NCBI RefSeq assembly: GCF_932526225.1
Contig: NC_064038.1
Location: forward strand, 3,410,001-3,474,000
DNA from: Nematostella vectensis
Taxonomy: Eukaryota; Cnidaria; Anthozoa; Actiniaria; Edwardsiidae
Reading direction: 5' to 3'
Length of the DNA: 64,000 bases
The translations under genes were made by a program, and so were the position numbers. Below the pieces are notes generated by a model that was not told the DNA's origin, did not search any database, and saw only the letters and a list, made by a program, of their open reading frames with translations. Below are positions 53,871 to 64,000 of this stretch, piece by piece. The first letter of the stretch is position 1; each line of letters starts with the position of its first letter.

Positions 53871-56315
53871 ATACTGTATGATATTGTCTATTACAGCTAG
53901 AAAGTCTTTGTAAACCCGGCAGGTACACATAGGAGAAGTTGGTTTATACACATTCAATAGATAGGCAGACAGGCGTTTTCACTGTCTTGCTTGGTATAGG
54001 AGAAGTTGCTGTATACACATTCAACAGATAGGTAGACAGGCGTTTTTCAGTAGCTGATCTAGGGGGAAGGTTTAGGGGGTTTATCACCCCCCCCCCCTCT
54101 CTCTCTCTCTTGGGCTGCTAGGAAGCCATATGTAACAAAAATTTACCCCCTCCCCCCTTTGACACTGAGCCAAACCCCCCCTTCAGCGAAAAGCTAGATC
54201 CGGCCCTGCATTGTCTTGCCTGCTATAGGAGAAGTCGCTATATACACAACTAGGTACATTTCTACTATCGGGCAAGCTTACCGGCCCGTCGATACCCAAT
54301 AGTGAGTCCTCTGACGTTTTCTTGTCACCTTTGATTGCTTTCTTTTTATAGAAAAAAAACTAATGCATTTATATTATTTTCATATTGACAGCTATAATAT
54401 GGCGTGTATTCTTACATTTTTAGAAAATAATATAGTTTTAAAATAATAATGGAGCACATGATTTTTAGCACCTATCTGATTAAATATTTATCATGATTTC
54501 AGATATTTGTTTTCGAAAATAAAACTTAAAATTACATCATTTTTGGTATTTTTGTTGTATATTTTTACACCAAGATAGTGGTCTGAACAAGCTGCTACTT
54601 CGATATTAAAAACAAGTTTAATGAAATGGATTTAAATGCTTTTCAACTTGAAATGCACGCTTCCGGTTCCCTTTGGCCTGTCATGTGATACCGCTTAATC
54701 TCAGATTATTACAAGGATTAACAGAACAGTTGGTACCTTTAAAGGGTAACAATTGGCTCGCCCTTTTTGGTACCTTTTAGGGGTAAAAATGAAATTCCCT
54801 ACGAGCATCCCCGTCATTATAATATGGGAGTCCCCCGGCATTAATACATCTAGAAAGTGTATAAATCGATTGCTAGTGGTGAATCCCTTCTAACGCAAGG
54901 GATATAACCGAGAACAGAAATGAAAGGAAAAAATTATAAAGCCATAAAAAGTACTGATAAGTTATAGAAAAAAAGGTAGAGCCAAATGCCCGAGGATCGA
55001 ACCCCTCAGATCAAATGAAACGAGAGAAAAAATAGACCATACTTCCAGACATGCGCTGAAACGCCGTATGGCAGCTAAAGCTTTACAGCTAGGCTGGAGA
55101 TTTCGGCCACAGCACCGCTATCTAGCGAACTGTACAACACAAAGGAACCTGAGGTACCCGCGCATTAATGGGGACGCAATAACCAGGACCCCAGCCCTGT
55201 CTTAGTCGGTTACGCACAGCCCGCTGAGACATAGAACGAAAAATGTCGTGGTCTTTTAAACGCTTGTGTCTCTTGGGAATCAGTGGTTGCTATAGTAGTG
55301 TGATGATTTTGTCATTATGCACAGCACGCTGTGACTAGAGTATAATACATATTGCCGCATTTAGCATTTGGTTTTGCTTTGCTCTGTTGCGCACGTGCAT
55401 ATCTTTCGTACTTGAAGGGTAGAAAAGTTAGCTGAACTATGTTGAAAAGGTTCCTGTGGCCATTTGAGACAAAATGTAGAATATTTCTTACTTTGCATCG
55501 CCAAACATTTGTTTCAATATTTTTTTATAGTGCATCACTTTTTCACAGAAACAGCTGTCCATCGAAACAGCCAGACACGCCATATATACCCAGGCCGAAG
55601 GTCCACTTTCGGTTCTCAATAGACGTGCTATTTGTACACAAAACTATAAAGCATAAGCTAGTCATCCATAAGACATCCATACGCATAGTCCTGTGGAGCG
55701 TGGAGATACTTTATATATTTTTATTAGAGAACTCCCTCCTTCTCCCCCTCCCCCCCGGAAAAGTAGGTCCACTTTTTCGCATTTTGCCCCCCCCCCCCCC
55801 CAAGAAAAATCCTGGGCACGGGCCTGTATACCCCCAGATAAGAGAAAGTGCATGATCTGCAAAATAGGAGAAAGTGAGGAGCACTCTTGTAGTGTGCCCT
55901 GCATAGAATTCAATAAGAGAAACATATCTGTATGTATATAAACATATTACTGTTATAAAAAAATAAATTAAATAGTATAACATAGATATTGGTGTAATGA
56001 CAAACACAAGGGCTTTTTTATCTATAATAAGTGTGGATAAGGAAGATATCAACATGGAAACGACAAAATACATTTTTGAGTGAATAAGGGGAAGAAAGAA
56101 ATGCCTTCGAAATAATACCTTAGGAAATGACATCTCTCTTTACATGAATGTCTTTCGGACTACACCTATGTACATTTTTTATAAGGTACCGCCAAAAAAA
56201 TTGTATTGAATTTAAAAAACGATGCGCCCGTTTGTTCGTAAGCGCTCGTCGAATCTTTCCTGTGGCCTTCACTTGTACGTTCACATTTCTTTTCAAAATA
56301 CACAATAGTCCACTT
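53871..56315. other. intergenic region between STRA6-like genes 2 and 3
   Basis: A small duplication (gttggtttatacacattcaa / gttgctgtatacacattcaa) lies at about 53938-54035. A MITE-like element with C- and G-runs lies at about 54050-54208, ending ctagatccggccctg. A B-box-like ggatcgaacc lies near 55003. A CAGGCCCGTA-family MITE lies at 55590-55826. I see no host gene. Confidence 0.55.
55590..55826. mobile_element. MITE, CAGGCCCGTACCCAGG family, 5' end eroded
   Basis: The interior matches the reverse complement of 38113-38402 (ttcggttctcaatagacg). The right end is cctgggcacgggcctg. TATAC flanks both sides, consistent with the 5-bp duplication of this family. Confidence 0.75.
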
Positions 56316-56328
56316 GGGCACCCTGTGG
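56316..56328 (+). promoter_or_regulatory. conserved element upstream of gene 3 ATG
   Basis: GGGCACCCTGTGG lies 75 bp before the ATG, identical to the element upstream of gene 2. Confidence 0.5.
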
Positions 56329-56402
56329 AGTGTGTATTCTAATTTTGCTGGTTTCGATGTTTATTTCCCGGAGGCTGTAACGGCATCGAGATTTTCGACA
56401 AA

Positions 56403-59400
56403 ATGTCGATCACTGAGGACACACTGGCCCAAATAATCTTCAAAACATATTATTCATTTCCTGATTTAGTGATCAACCGATCGGTGACTGAGATATTTGA
56501 AATTATTGCTCAAAATGAGACGATTTTAAACGCTGTTTCTAGCGTTGCTGGTTTAGAGCCTGATGTTATACAGAAAACAACACAGACATTCGTTCATGTC
56601 CTCCCTTATTGGAAAGCTTATAGAAGAGCTAGGGAAAACGAATCAAAGAATGTCACGAACAGGTAGGCTCTGGTTAATTTTTTTGTGTTGAAAATGAAAA
56701 AATTCTGTTGATTATTTGCATGTGTTTACGTCAATAACTAAATATTGGCACTAAGTAATTAAAAATCTTATGATATATTTTGTTCAAAAGAACATACTAG
56801 ATATATTTAAGCAATGCCTAAAGCGAAGCCCAACATATCACTTATTGTTCGTATCTATAAAGTACAGCCATTGACAGTTAGATATACAAGAGCAGTTATT
56901 TATACATATTGCGAAACTACTGTGATTTAATTCAAAATTGTTGCATTGCTTGCAGGAAAAATGCCAAATTGCACAATTTACTTATATCGAGTAAAATTTA
57001 ATAAAAAAATAGTTAATAATATAATAATATACATGCACAAATTCCTCGATTCTGATTGGCTGAGAGCAATGCAGTGCAGATGTTATTCAGCGCAAAAACG
57101 GTGCAATTGCATACTTATGAATCAATTATTCAATGACATTAGAAAATAGAGCGTGTTGGCTGAACAAACGTTTGACGTAAAATCAAATGGTGTCATTAAT
57201 TCATTTTTTTCACATGATACAGGATTTCCTCTGTTATTTACATAGTAGGCCAAGTTTAAATCTGATTTAATCCAAAATAAAATAAGAAATACTAAGCTTA
57301 TATAGGAAACAGAAAGGCAAGGCAAATTCTTTAGAATTGTTTTGACAATCTCTACAGCGAACAGAACAAACGAAAGGAAATTTATGCTGAAAAACACTTT
57401 TCCACGCCAGATTGAGGCGAGTCCATATTTATTAACGTATGCTACTTCATTGACAAGTCCTTCTAAAGCTAATAAGTTAATAAGTCTTTATGTTCCCCAT
57501 TCAGCACAACAATTCAAATTTGAAGTTCTGTAAGTTATCATATGCCAGGGTTTTTTGAATGCTTTTGCCTTTTAAGTTCACATTCCTTTCCACAAAATCG
57601 CCCCGTTTTCCATGTTCATATTTGTGTATTTCCCTAGTGTTTCCGCAAGTGCTCCGCCATAAAGCAAATCGTTTTTATTCAGTACATGATTTGCAGGTAT
57701 AATTGTTTGATAATATTAATAATTTTTGTACATTATCATATGTTAAGAGTTATTTGTTCTTTGATTTTATTTTGCTTGAATTATGAATGTTAATTTGATT
57801 AAAGATAAAAGATGACAATTATTTACATAGCCTCATCTTTTGGCAGAAGTTATTCTATTTTAGAATTTAATTACAAAGACCTGAAGACAGGTTTTGAACC
57901 GAGAGAACACCAACATCCTTTTCTTTGGTATGATCTTGAAGGTTCAATGAATGAAATAAGCAGTTGTGTGTCCCATCAAAAAATGAACATTGAAAGCAGA
58001 CCTTCCAGGCTAGAGAGGGGAGGAAGTGGTGGGGTTAGTTCTTCTGAATCCTCTTGGCTACTAATAACAGCTTATTTTATTACCCATATATCCATATATG
58101 TCTAGTCGAATGATGTTTCTTAATCTATAGTAACAAAGACTTTTTACCAATGCTTGCAGCTCCAATGATTGAATTTATCAACAACCTAAATTTATGATTT
58201 TGTATTTTTTCATTAGTCCTGTCTTTCTAGTTTGTCCACCCCCTTTTTATAAAGTGTGTTCAATGATTGCATATGTGGAAAGGCTTGAAAATGCATTTTT
58301 GTCACTAGAAAAGTTTGATTATCTATTTAGCACTGCATGTATGCCAGTACCAACCAAGGGAGAGTTTACCTACGTGTGCCTTGGACCAGCAGTAAGTGAT
58401 GGCGATGATACACAAGGGGGTTGCCCAGGCCCCCCCTCCCAGCAACCAAAAATACAGTAAATGCATGAGACATGCCTCGAAAGGGCCTTTTGGACCCCCT
58501 CTTGTTAAAAATCCTGGCTATCCTACTGTACACAATAAATAAACTGAAGCAAATCACATAACAAACAATGAAAGCTCATGAATATCCCCCACAAGACTAT
58601 TGAACATATGTGACTGGGCACATTACAGCACAAGAACTTATCTATTTGCCATCATGGATTTGGCTACTGTGGGACTCTGTATTACCACAAGGTGGAGATG
58701 AATTATGATGACAATAATAAATGCATAGACATAATGATGATTGTTGTAATGATGATTTTGGTGGTGACAGATGATATATGCAGGTTTACAAATGAATAAA
58801 AACCTCACAATTTGTTTTTTGTTTCCTTTTCCCCACCTCTTAGCTGACTATCATCCTGCTCCTGTCTTTCTTAAAACCACGAGCACAGACACTAAGAACA
58901 TGTGGCATGCGGATCATCAGGCCAGGACTATGCATGTTAGTCATGCTTCTTTTAAAAATAATTGATCATTTCCTGTAAAAGCTAAATAGCATCCTCTCAA
59001 TGAACACCACATCACCCCCCCCCCCCCCCCTTCACCCAAAAAAGAGTGCCCTTCAATCTCATGGATACCTACCACTCCCTACAAAGGGCCGTTGCAGGCC
59101 TTGAAATATTTTTTTTTGGGGGGGGGCACAATACAGAAATATTAACAAAATATTGGGGGGCACAACCACGCCCCTACTGGTCATTTCCTTATAATTTTTC
59201 AAAATATTGGGGGGGGCATGAAAAAGGTGGGGTTGTACTCTTCTAGTCTTGGGATTTTCAAATTCCCTCGACTTTCTTCTATCATTTGATTTTTTTGAGT
59301 TATTACTGTTTTTCAGACCTCTCAATCTACTGGATAGTTACGAGAACCGACTTGGTTACGCATGCGCATTTGGTGCTACGGTCAACAGGTGTCTGCGCAT

Positions 59401-62400
59401 TCTGTTCTTCAGTGATTATTCAGAGATATTTGACGAGAGAGTCATGAACATACAAAGTGACCCGGCCACCCCCCCTTGGACTGGAAGTACGTTTACACAG
59501 GGAAACCAGTTATCCAGGGTTTAAAAATATGAAAATGCAAAGTGAGCCTAGCTACGGGCCTCCAGCTAGATTAGATTGTGGGTCCTTTATAGGATGAAAA
59601 TGGTCCGGATGTAATCAATGGAGATGAGTGATAGAGATGCTTTTTCACACACGCTCATATTTAGCTATTACCCTGTGTACGCGCCTGATTCTTGTAAATA
59701 ATCATGTTTCTTCTGTTTGTTCGCAGTGTTCTGGCGTATTCTGGCCATGTTTGTGATTGGTCTCTCGTACTATCCGTTCTTCGCGTGTCTCGCCACAGAT
59801 TACAAGATTCTGGGAGGGGTCATTGGGCTCCTCTACTCGGGGGCCTGGTATGTCACAGAAAGAAAGTTTTTGTAATAATAATAAGAATAAGAAGAAATTA
59901 AAAAACTTTTTAGTATTAAAGAGTCTGGAACCGACACGTTCCTCGCACCACGTGGCTCGGAGTGTAAGGAGATCCGAATAAACCGTATGGGTAACACTTT
60001 ATTGGTTTCTTGATTCAACCAATCAAAATCTCAATAACGTCAACTTGCTGTCTTTTATGAAGATTTCCCTACATTCCCTACAAGTATGTCATCGTGAGTT
60101 TGTTTTGTTTCCATTTTTGACAGGCTTGGCGTGAGCGCCTATCAAGTGACGCAGTGTCCAAATCGCTATCTTTCATATGTAAGTCCACTTTTTTAAAAGA
60201 AGACCTCCTCCCCATCTCTATAAAAACAAGGGGTGCAGCTTAGACTTAGGCAAAGGGGTCATTTTTACTATGAGAAGGGCATTGATATGGCGACTTAAGC
60301 AAAAGCGTTATGGTCATTTTTACTATGAGAAGGGCATTGATATGGCGACTTAGGCAAAGGCGTCATGGTCATTTTTACTATGAGAAGGGCATTGATATGG
60401 CGACTTTGAAGTGCGTTTTTCAAGTACAGGCCCGTAGCCAGGATTTTGTGCGGGCGGGGGTTCGTTTTCCCATTTAGCGGACCTTTTCTTTTAGATAGCT
60501 CGCCCTAGCGCACAATGGTACTCAGTTTTCCTTCACCAGAGCGGACCTTCAAGTCCAGTGGGGGGTTCCCCCCGAGCCCCCCCTAGCTACGGCCTGAAGT
60601 ATGTACCATCCTGACGCAAAAAGCATTTGATTTCTTCCTCAGCACGACCTAACGGTTGATGTGTTAACGACCAAGCGCTTAATTCTTAGATAAAGATAAA
60701 TTGGTTTATTATCGCAACTTGCAGAATCTGATTTGCAGGCGATAGTAAACGATGCAACAGCCTATTGAATCTACATATAACAAATTTGCCCTACCGAGCA
60801 ATAGCTTTCGTTGCTGAGGTTATAATGGAACAGCAAAAGGCGCAAATCTACTCACGACTGCTCGGCCCATATATACTAGTTTTGCTGCAAGCAGGGTAAT
60901 GTTTTCCTTGTTTAAAATAACCACCTAACAAAACTGAAAGCAGTGAAAAATTGCGTAGACAATGTGCATCAATAATTAGAGTTGGCTTTACCAAAAGTAG
61001 CAGTCATAATCTTTTTAGCCTGCAAGCCGGCCCTCCGGAGATTCGGGACTCCTGTGGAATCCACAGGAATCCCGAAACTCCGGATAGCCGGCTAGCAGGC
61101 TATAATCTTTCTTGGTATTTATTTCCTCAGATTTACCCAGGGGACCTTCTGGCGATAGACTTCCCTACACACATTTGTTTGCTGATCCTCACAATTCACT
61201 TCCTTTACTATGTGATCCTCGAGCTGGTGAAGCGCTATCGTAAAGCCCGAACTATAACTTCTAATGAGGCGGTAAGACCCTTATGATTTCAGCAACTCAT
61301 TATGCGCTATCGTAAAGCCCGAACTATAACTTCTAATGAGGCGGTAAGACCCTTATGATTTCAGCAACTCATTATGCGCTATCGTAAAGCCCGAACTATA
61401 ACTTCTAATGTGGCGGTAAGACCCTTATGATTTCAGCAACTCATTATGCGCTATCGTAAAGCCCGAACTATAACTTCTAATGAGGCGGTAAGACCCTTAT
61501 GATTTCAGCAACTCATTATGCGCTATCGTAAAGCCCGAACTATAACTTCTAATGAGGCGGTAAGACCCTTATGATTTCAGCAACTCATTATGCGCTATCG
61601 TAAAGCCCGAACTATAACTTCTAATGAGGCGGTAAGACCCTTATGATTTCAGCAACTCATTATGCGCTATCGTAAAGCCCGAACTATAACTTCTAATGAG
61701 GCGGTAAGACCCTTATGATTTCAGCAACTCATTATGCGCTATCGTAAAGCCCGAACTATAACTTCTAATGAGGCGGTAAGACCCTTATGATTTCAGCAAC
61801 TCATTATGCGCTATCGTAAAGCCCGAACTATAACTTCTAATGAGGCGGTAAGACCCTTATGATTTCAGCAACTCATTATACGCTATCGTAAAGCCCAGAT
61901 CCCAGAGTGAGTCTAGTGAGAGCCTTATGACTTAAGCGACTCAATACGAACATTATGAAGATCGCTTTTACTGTTTTCATTTTTAAAACTCTGATTCCCT
62001 TGTCTGCTTTTAAGTCTGCCTCCAATAAGTCCCCCTTACCTCAAGGAGTAAAATATTCTTACCTTTCTCAAATAGGATAAAGGGACATCGGTAAATACTA
62101 GTTTATGGTATCCGAGTCTTTTGAAGGGGCCAAAAACGGTGCGAAATTAAATTTTGAGAGAAGCCTTTTCTCCAATAAGCACCTCAGTGGCGAATGGACA
62201 CTACCGACTCCATACACATCTTTGATTAACATTTTAGAAGGTTGAGGGATGAAAGCAACAAATAAACCTCCCGCTATATGTTTTACTTTAAGCGCCTTTT
62301 GAAAAAAAGCCCCTGCTCCCCTAGCCTCTGACGAGAATAATATGCCCTTGAGGGCTTGTCGAATCTCTTCTGAATTACTTCCTGTAGGAAGAGGACGATA

Positions 62401-63897
62401 CGACCAGTTGCTACAAATATAAATACGTACAAAGGCTACTGGAGGAGATTCCTACAGAAATAGACAGGTGACGAGTCTGCATGACCCTTCCTATCAATAG
62501 ATAAATACTTATCTACATAGATTAACATCAGTTCTAAATTGTTACCATCTTTCGTAATTATAATCACCTCAGCGACCGCTACCATAACCAACGTGATAAT
62601 CACCATCGTCATGGACACGGCTAGAAAATCCCGTCTATGGGTGCAATCTTTAGTGACTCCTCGTACTTGATGGAGATAAGGCGCTATTTTGTTCATAAAA
62701 CCTTTGCAAAATTTCAACTCTTCCGGGAGGGGGGGGGGGGGGGGGATAAGCATCACACCCTCGCCCCCTAGGTGCGGCCCTGTCGAGTCCATAAACCCGA
62801 CCGTGCGTTTCCTGCTGCACAGCGGGCCATGATTGCCACACCTCTTGATAGTGGTAAGGCTAGCCTATTTAAAATAAATAAGCTTTCAAATTTCATTCTT
62901 GAAAACCAGCTCTGGCGACAAATCAACTGGAAGCCTGAAAGAAACTTTGAAGTCTCACATATACAAGTGGAAACCAGGTCAGTTCTCGCCACAGAAGGTC
63001 TACTCTTTTGGCTGTCACCGCTATATTACGTCCCCGAACAAAATTCCGAGTCGCACAGAGAAATTATTAATTCATAAGTGGATGGTTTATGGAGGAGGGG
63101 GGGGGGGGGGGGAATAAGGCTGTTCTTCCAGAATCCCCCGGCTAGATCCCAGAATCCCCCTGGCTACGGGCCTGTAAGTAACTAAGGGATGTTAATAAAA
63201 TTGTTGATTTGTGCGTTCGTTAAAGCTGGAGGGAAGAAGCTGGATGGTACTTACAAAGTCTTCCTTCTCCAGATTTTAAGTACTCTACGAGAATAGCGTG
63301 TACCTACACTGTGGGATTGCTGGCGGTTTATGAGGTAAGGTTCAACAGCTTGTAACTAGGGACTAGCCAGTAGATGGGAGGAGGGCAAAAAACATGGTAA
63401 AAAATGGGGGGAAAAAGAAAAGAAATCGTGCAGACCGAAGTCTCAAAGCCCTTTAACTGCTCAGTAACTTTGTTTCCCAAAACGCAAGAGTCACTAATGG
63501 CCCGAGTGTACTGAGGCAGATTTAAATACCTGTAAAGAGCCAAAGCTCTGATTTGTATTAGATGCGCGCATATGTGCTAAAATATCCTCGTAACATGTGT
63601 ATGTTGCCGCCCTGTCTTCCATATTGGTGCCGGGTGCTTATGTGGTAAATTTTGCGTAAAATTTCAGAGAGTTCATTCGATCCGATTAATTTACCTACTC
63701 GCGCTGCCCGTTGCAATTAACCACCGCTCTATCTTGTGTTATCTGTGGCCTCCAGATTGCCTGCGCGTTCGTTGTTCTTGGAGGTATATTCTACAAATAC
63801 TCGCTTAACTACCTCGCCGATAATCCGAAAATTCTAGAAGATCTTGGTCTCACCGATTACGCTGCAGATTATGAGAAGTACTTGGAAATCTGCTTTG
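56403..63897 (+). CDS. STRA6-like: STRA6-like receptor, gene 3 (exons 1-11; continues beyond window)
   Basis: Exons: 56403-56662, 58331-58391, 58844-58935, 59317-59486, 59727-59847, 60124-60178, 61131-61271, 62388-62467, 62910-62977, 63273-63334, 63756-63897. Phases match gene 2 throughout and sizes match except exons 1 and 9, so it is a paralogue with no visible damage. It opens MSITEDTLAQIIFKTYYSFP. Later parts include GEFTYVCLGPA, TIILLLSFLKPRAQTLRTCG, NLLDSYENRLGYACAFGATV, SYYPFFACLATDYKILGG and QVTQCPNRYLSY. Exons 12-18 lie beyond the right edge. Exon 7 is followed by a 72-bp repeat that copies its 3' end and donor. Confidence 0.92.
58413..58524. mobile_element. short MITE related to 35603-35765
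   Basis: Contains aatacagtaaatgcatgaga and agggccttttggaccccctc, the reverse complement of the 35.6-kb element with changes. Ends near aaaaatcctggctatcc. Confidence 0.55.
60244..60405. repeat. about 60-bp tandem repeat, 3 copies
   Basis: Copies of catttttactatgagaagg followed by gcattgatatggcgactt in the intron after gene-3 exon 6. Confidence 0.88.
60427..60596. mobile_element. MITE, CAGGCCCGTAGCCAGG family
   Basis: Ends CAGGCCCGTAGCCAGG and CCTAGCTACGGCCTG; 5-bp target duplication AAGTA on both sides; G/C runs inside. Confidence 0.82.
61016..61102. mobile_element. near-perfect palindrome (TAGCCTGC family)
   Basis: 87 bp. The left arm tagcctgcaagccggccctc followed by cggagattcgggactcctgtgg is mirrored by the right arm ccacaggaatcccgaaactc followed by cggatagccggctagcaggcta. 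It lies 28 bp upstream of gene-3 exon 7 and can form a hairpin of about 40 bp. Confidence 0.85.
61233..61900 (+). repeat. 72-bp minisatellite: exon-7 end, donor and an acceptor-like site
   Basis: The first unit is the real end of gene-3 exon 7 (from 61233; donor at 61272). Copies start at 61305, 61377, 61449, 61521, 61593, 61665, 61737 and 61809, with a partial unit at 61881. Each intronic unit has ccttatgatttcag, then 51 nt coding QLIMRYRKARTITSNEA, then GTAAGACC. The copies are nearly identical; the 61377 unit has Glu changed to Val. Confidence 0.97.
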
Positions 63898-64000
63898 GTG
63901 AGTAACATAATCTTGGATGACTCAATCTTTAAATAGTCGAGTAAGTAGCGAAAGTCATGCTTTGAAAAATGAAAAGTCAGCACTAAGTATAAGAGTTTCA

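Noticed and set aside
57812-58105. 97-codon ORF in gene 3 intron 1
   Set aside because: No recognisable similarity, no splice-compatible paralogue; probably chance.

Overview
The window is nuclear DNA from an intron-rich invertebrate. Genes are split into many small exons with GT-AG borders, introns are full of minisatellites, and the mobile elements are BEL/Pao, a 5'-truncated LINE, tRNA-derived SINEs, a Kolobok-like remnant and several MITE families. Together with a tandem family of STRA6-like receptors this suggests an anthozoan cnidarian such as a sea anemone. Amphioxus or another invertebrate cannot be excluded from sequence alone.

Left part (1-4931): a BEL/Pao LTR retrotransposon on the + strand. 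It has a gag/protease ORF, an RT/RNase H/integrase-start ORF and a 3' LTR; the 5' end lies outside the window. It sits antisense in what must be a late intron of the next gene and is followed by a tRNA-derived SINE.

Middle-left (4932-25669, minus strand): importin-11 (IPO11). I could place 33 consecutive coding exons with compatible phases (2,591 nt, about 863 codons). They run from the ATG at 25669 to a point about 110 residues short of the human C-terminus; the rest lies beyond the left edge. One intron has a perfect U12-type (minor spliceosome) AT donor.

Right part (26356-63897, plus strand): three tandem STRA6-like genes (RBP-receptor family), head-to-head with IPO11. Gene 1 (26356-37337) appears damaged: it lacks one transmembrane exon and has a broken C-terminal tail. 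Gene 2 (41224-53870) is complete: 18 exons, 761 codons plus stop, every phase compatible. Gene 3 (56403 to the right edge) shows exons 1-11. Exon order and phase match throughout; sizes match except at exons 1, 8, 9, 17 and 18. A LINE is inserted in gene 2, and a Kolobok-like element interrupts a 56-bp array between genes 1 and 2.

The most unusual feature is that many intronic minisatellites are built from an exon/intron junction of the host gene. At least seven arrays, in IPO11 and in all three STRA6 paralogues, repeat a real splice donor or acceptor with flanking coding bases. In STRA6 gene 3, each 72-bp unit holds an acceptor-like site, 51 in-frame nucleotides and a donor. That makes eight tandem frame-preserving potential mini-exons next to exon 7.
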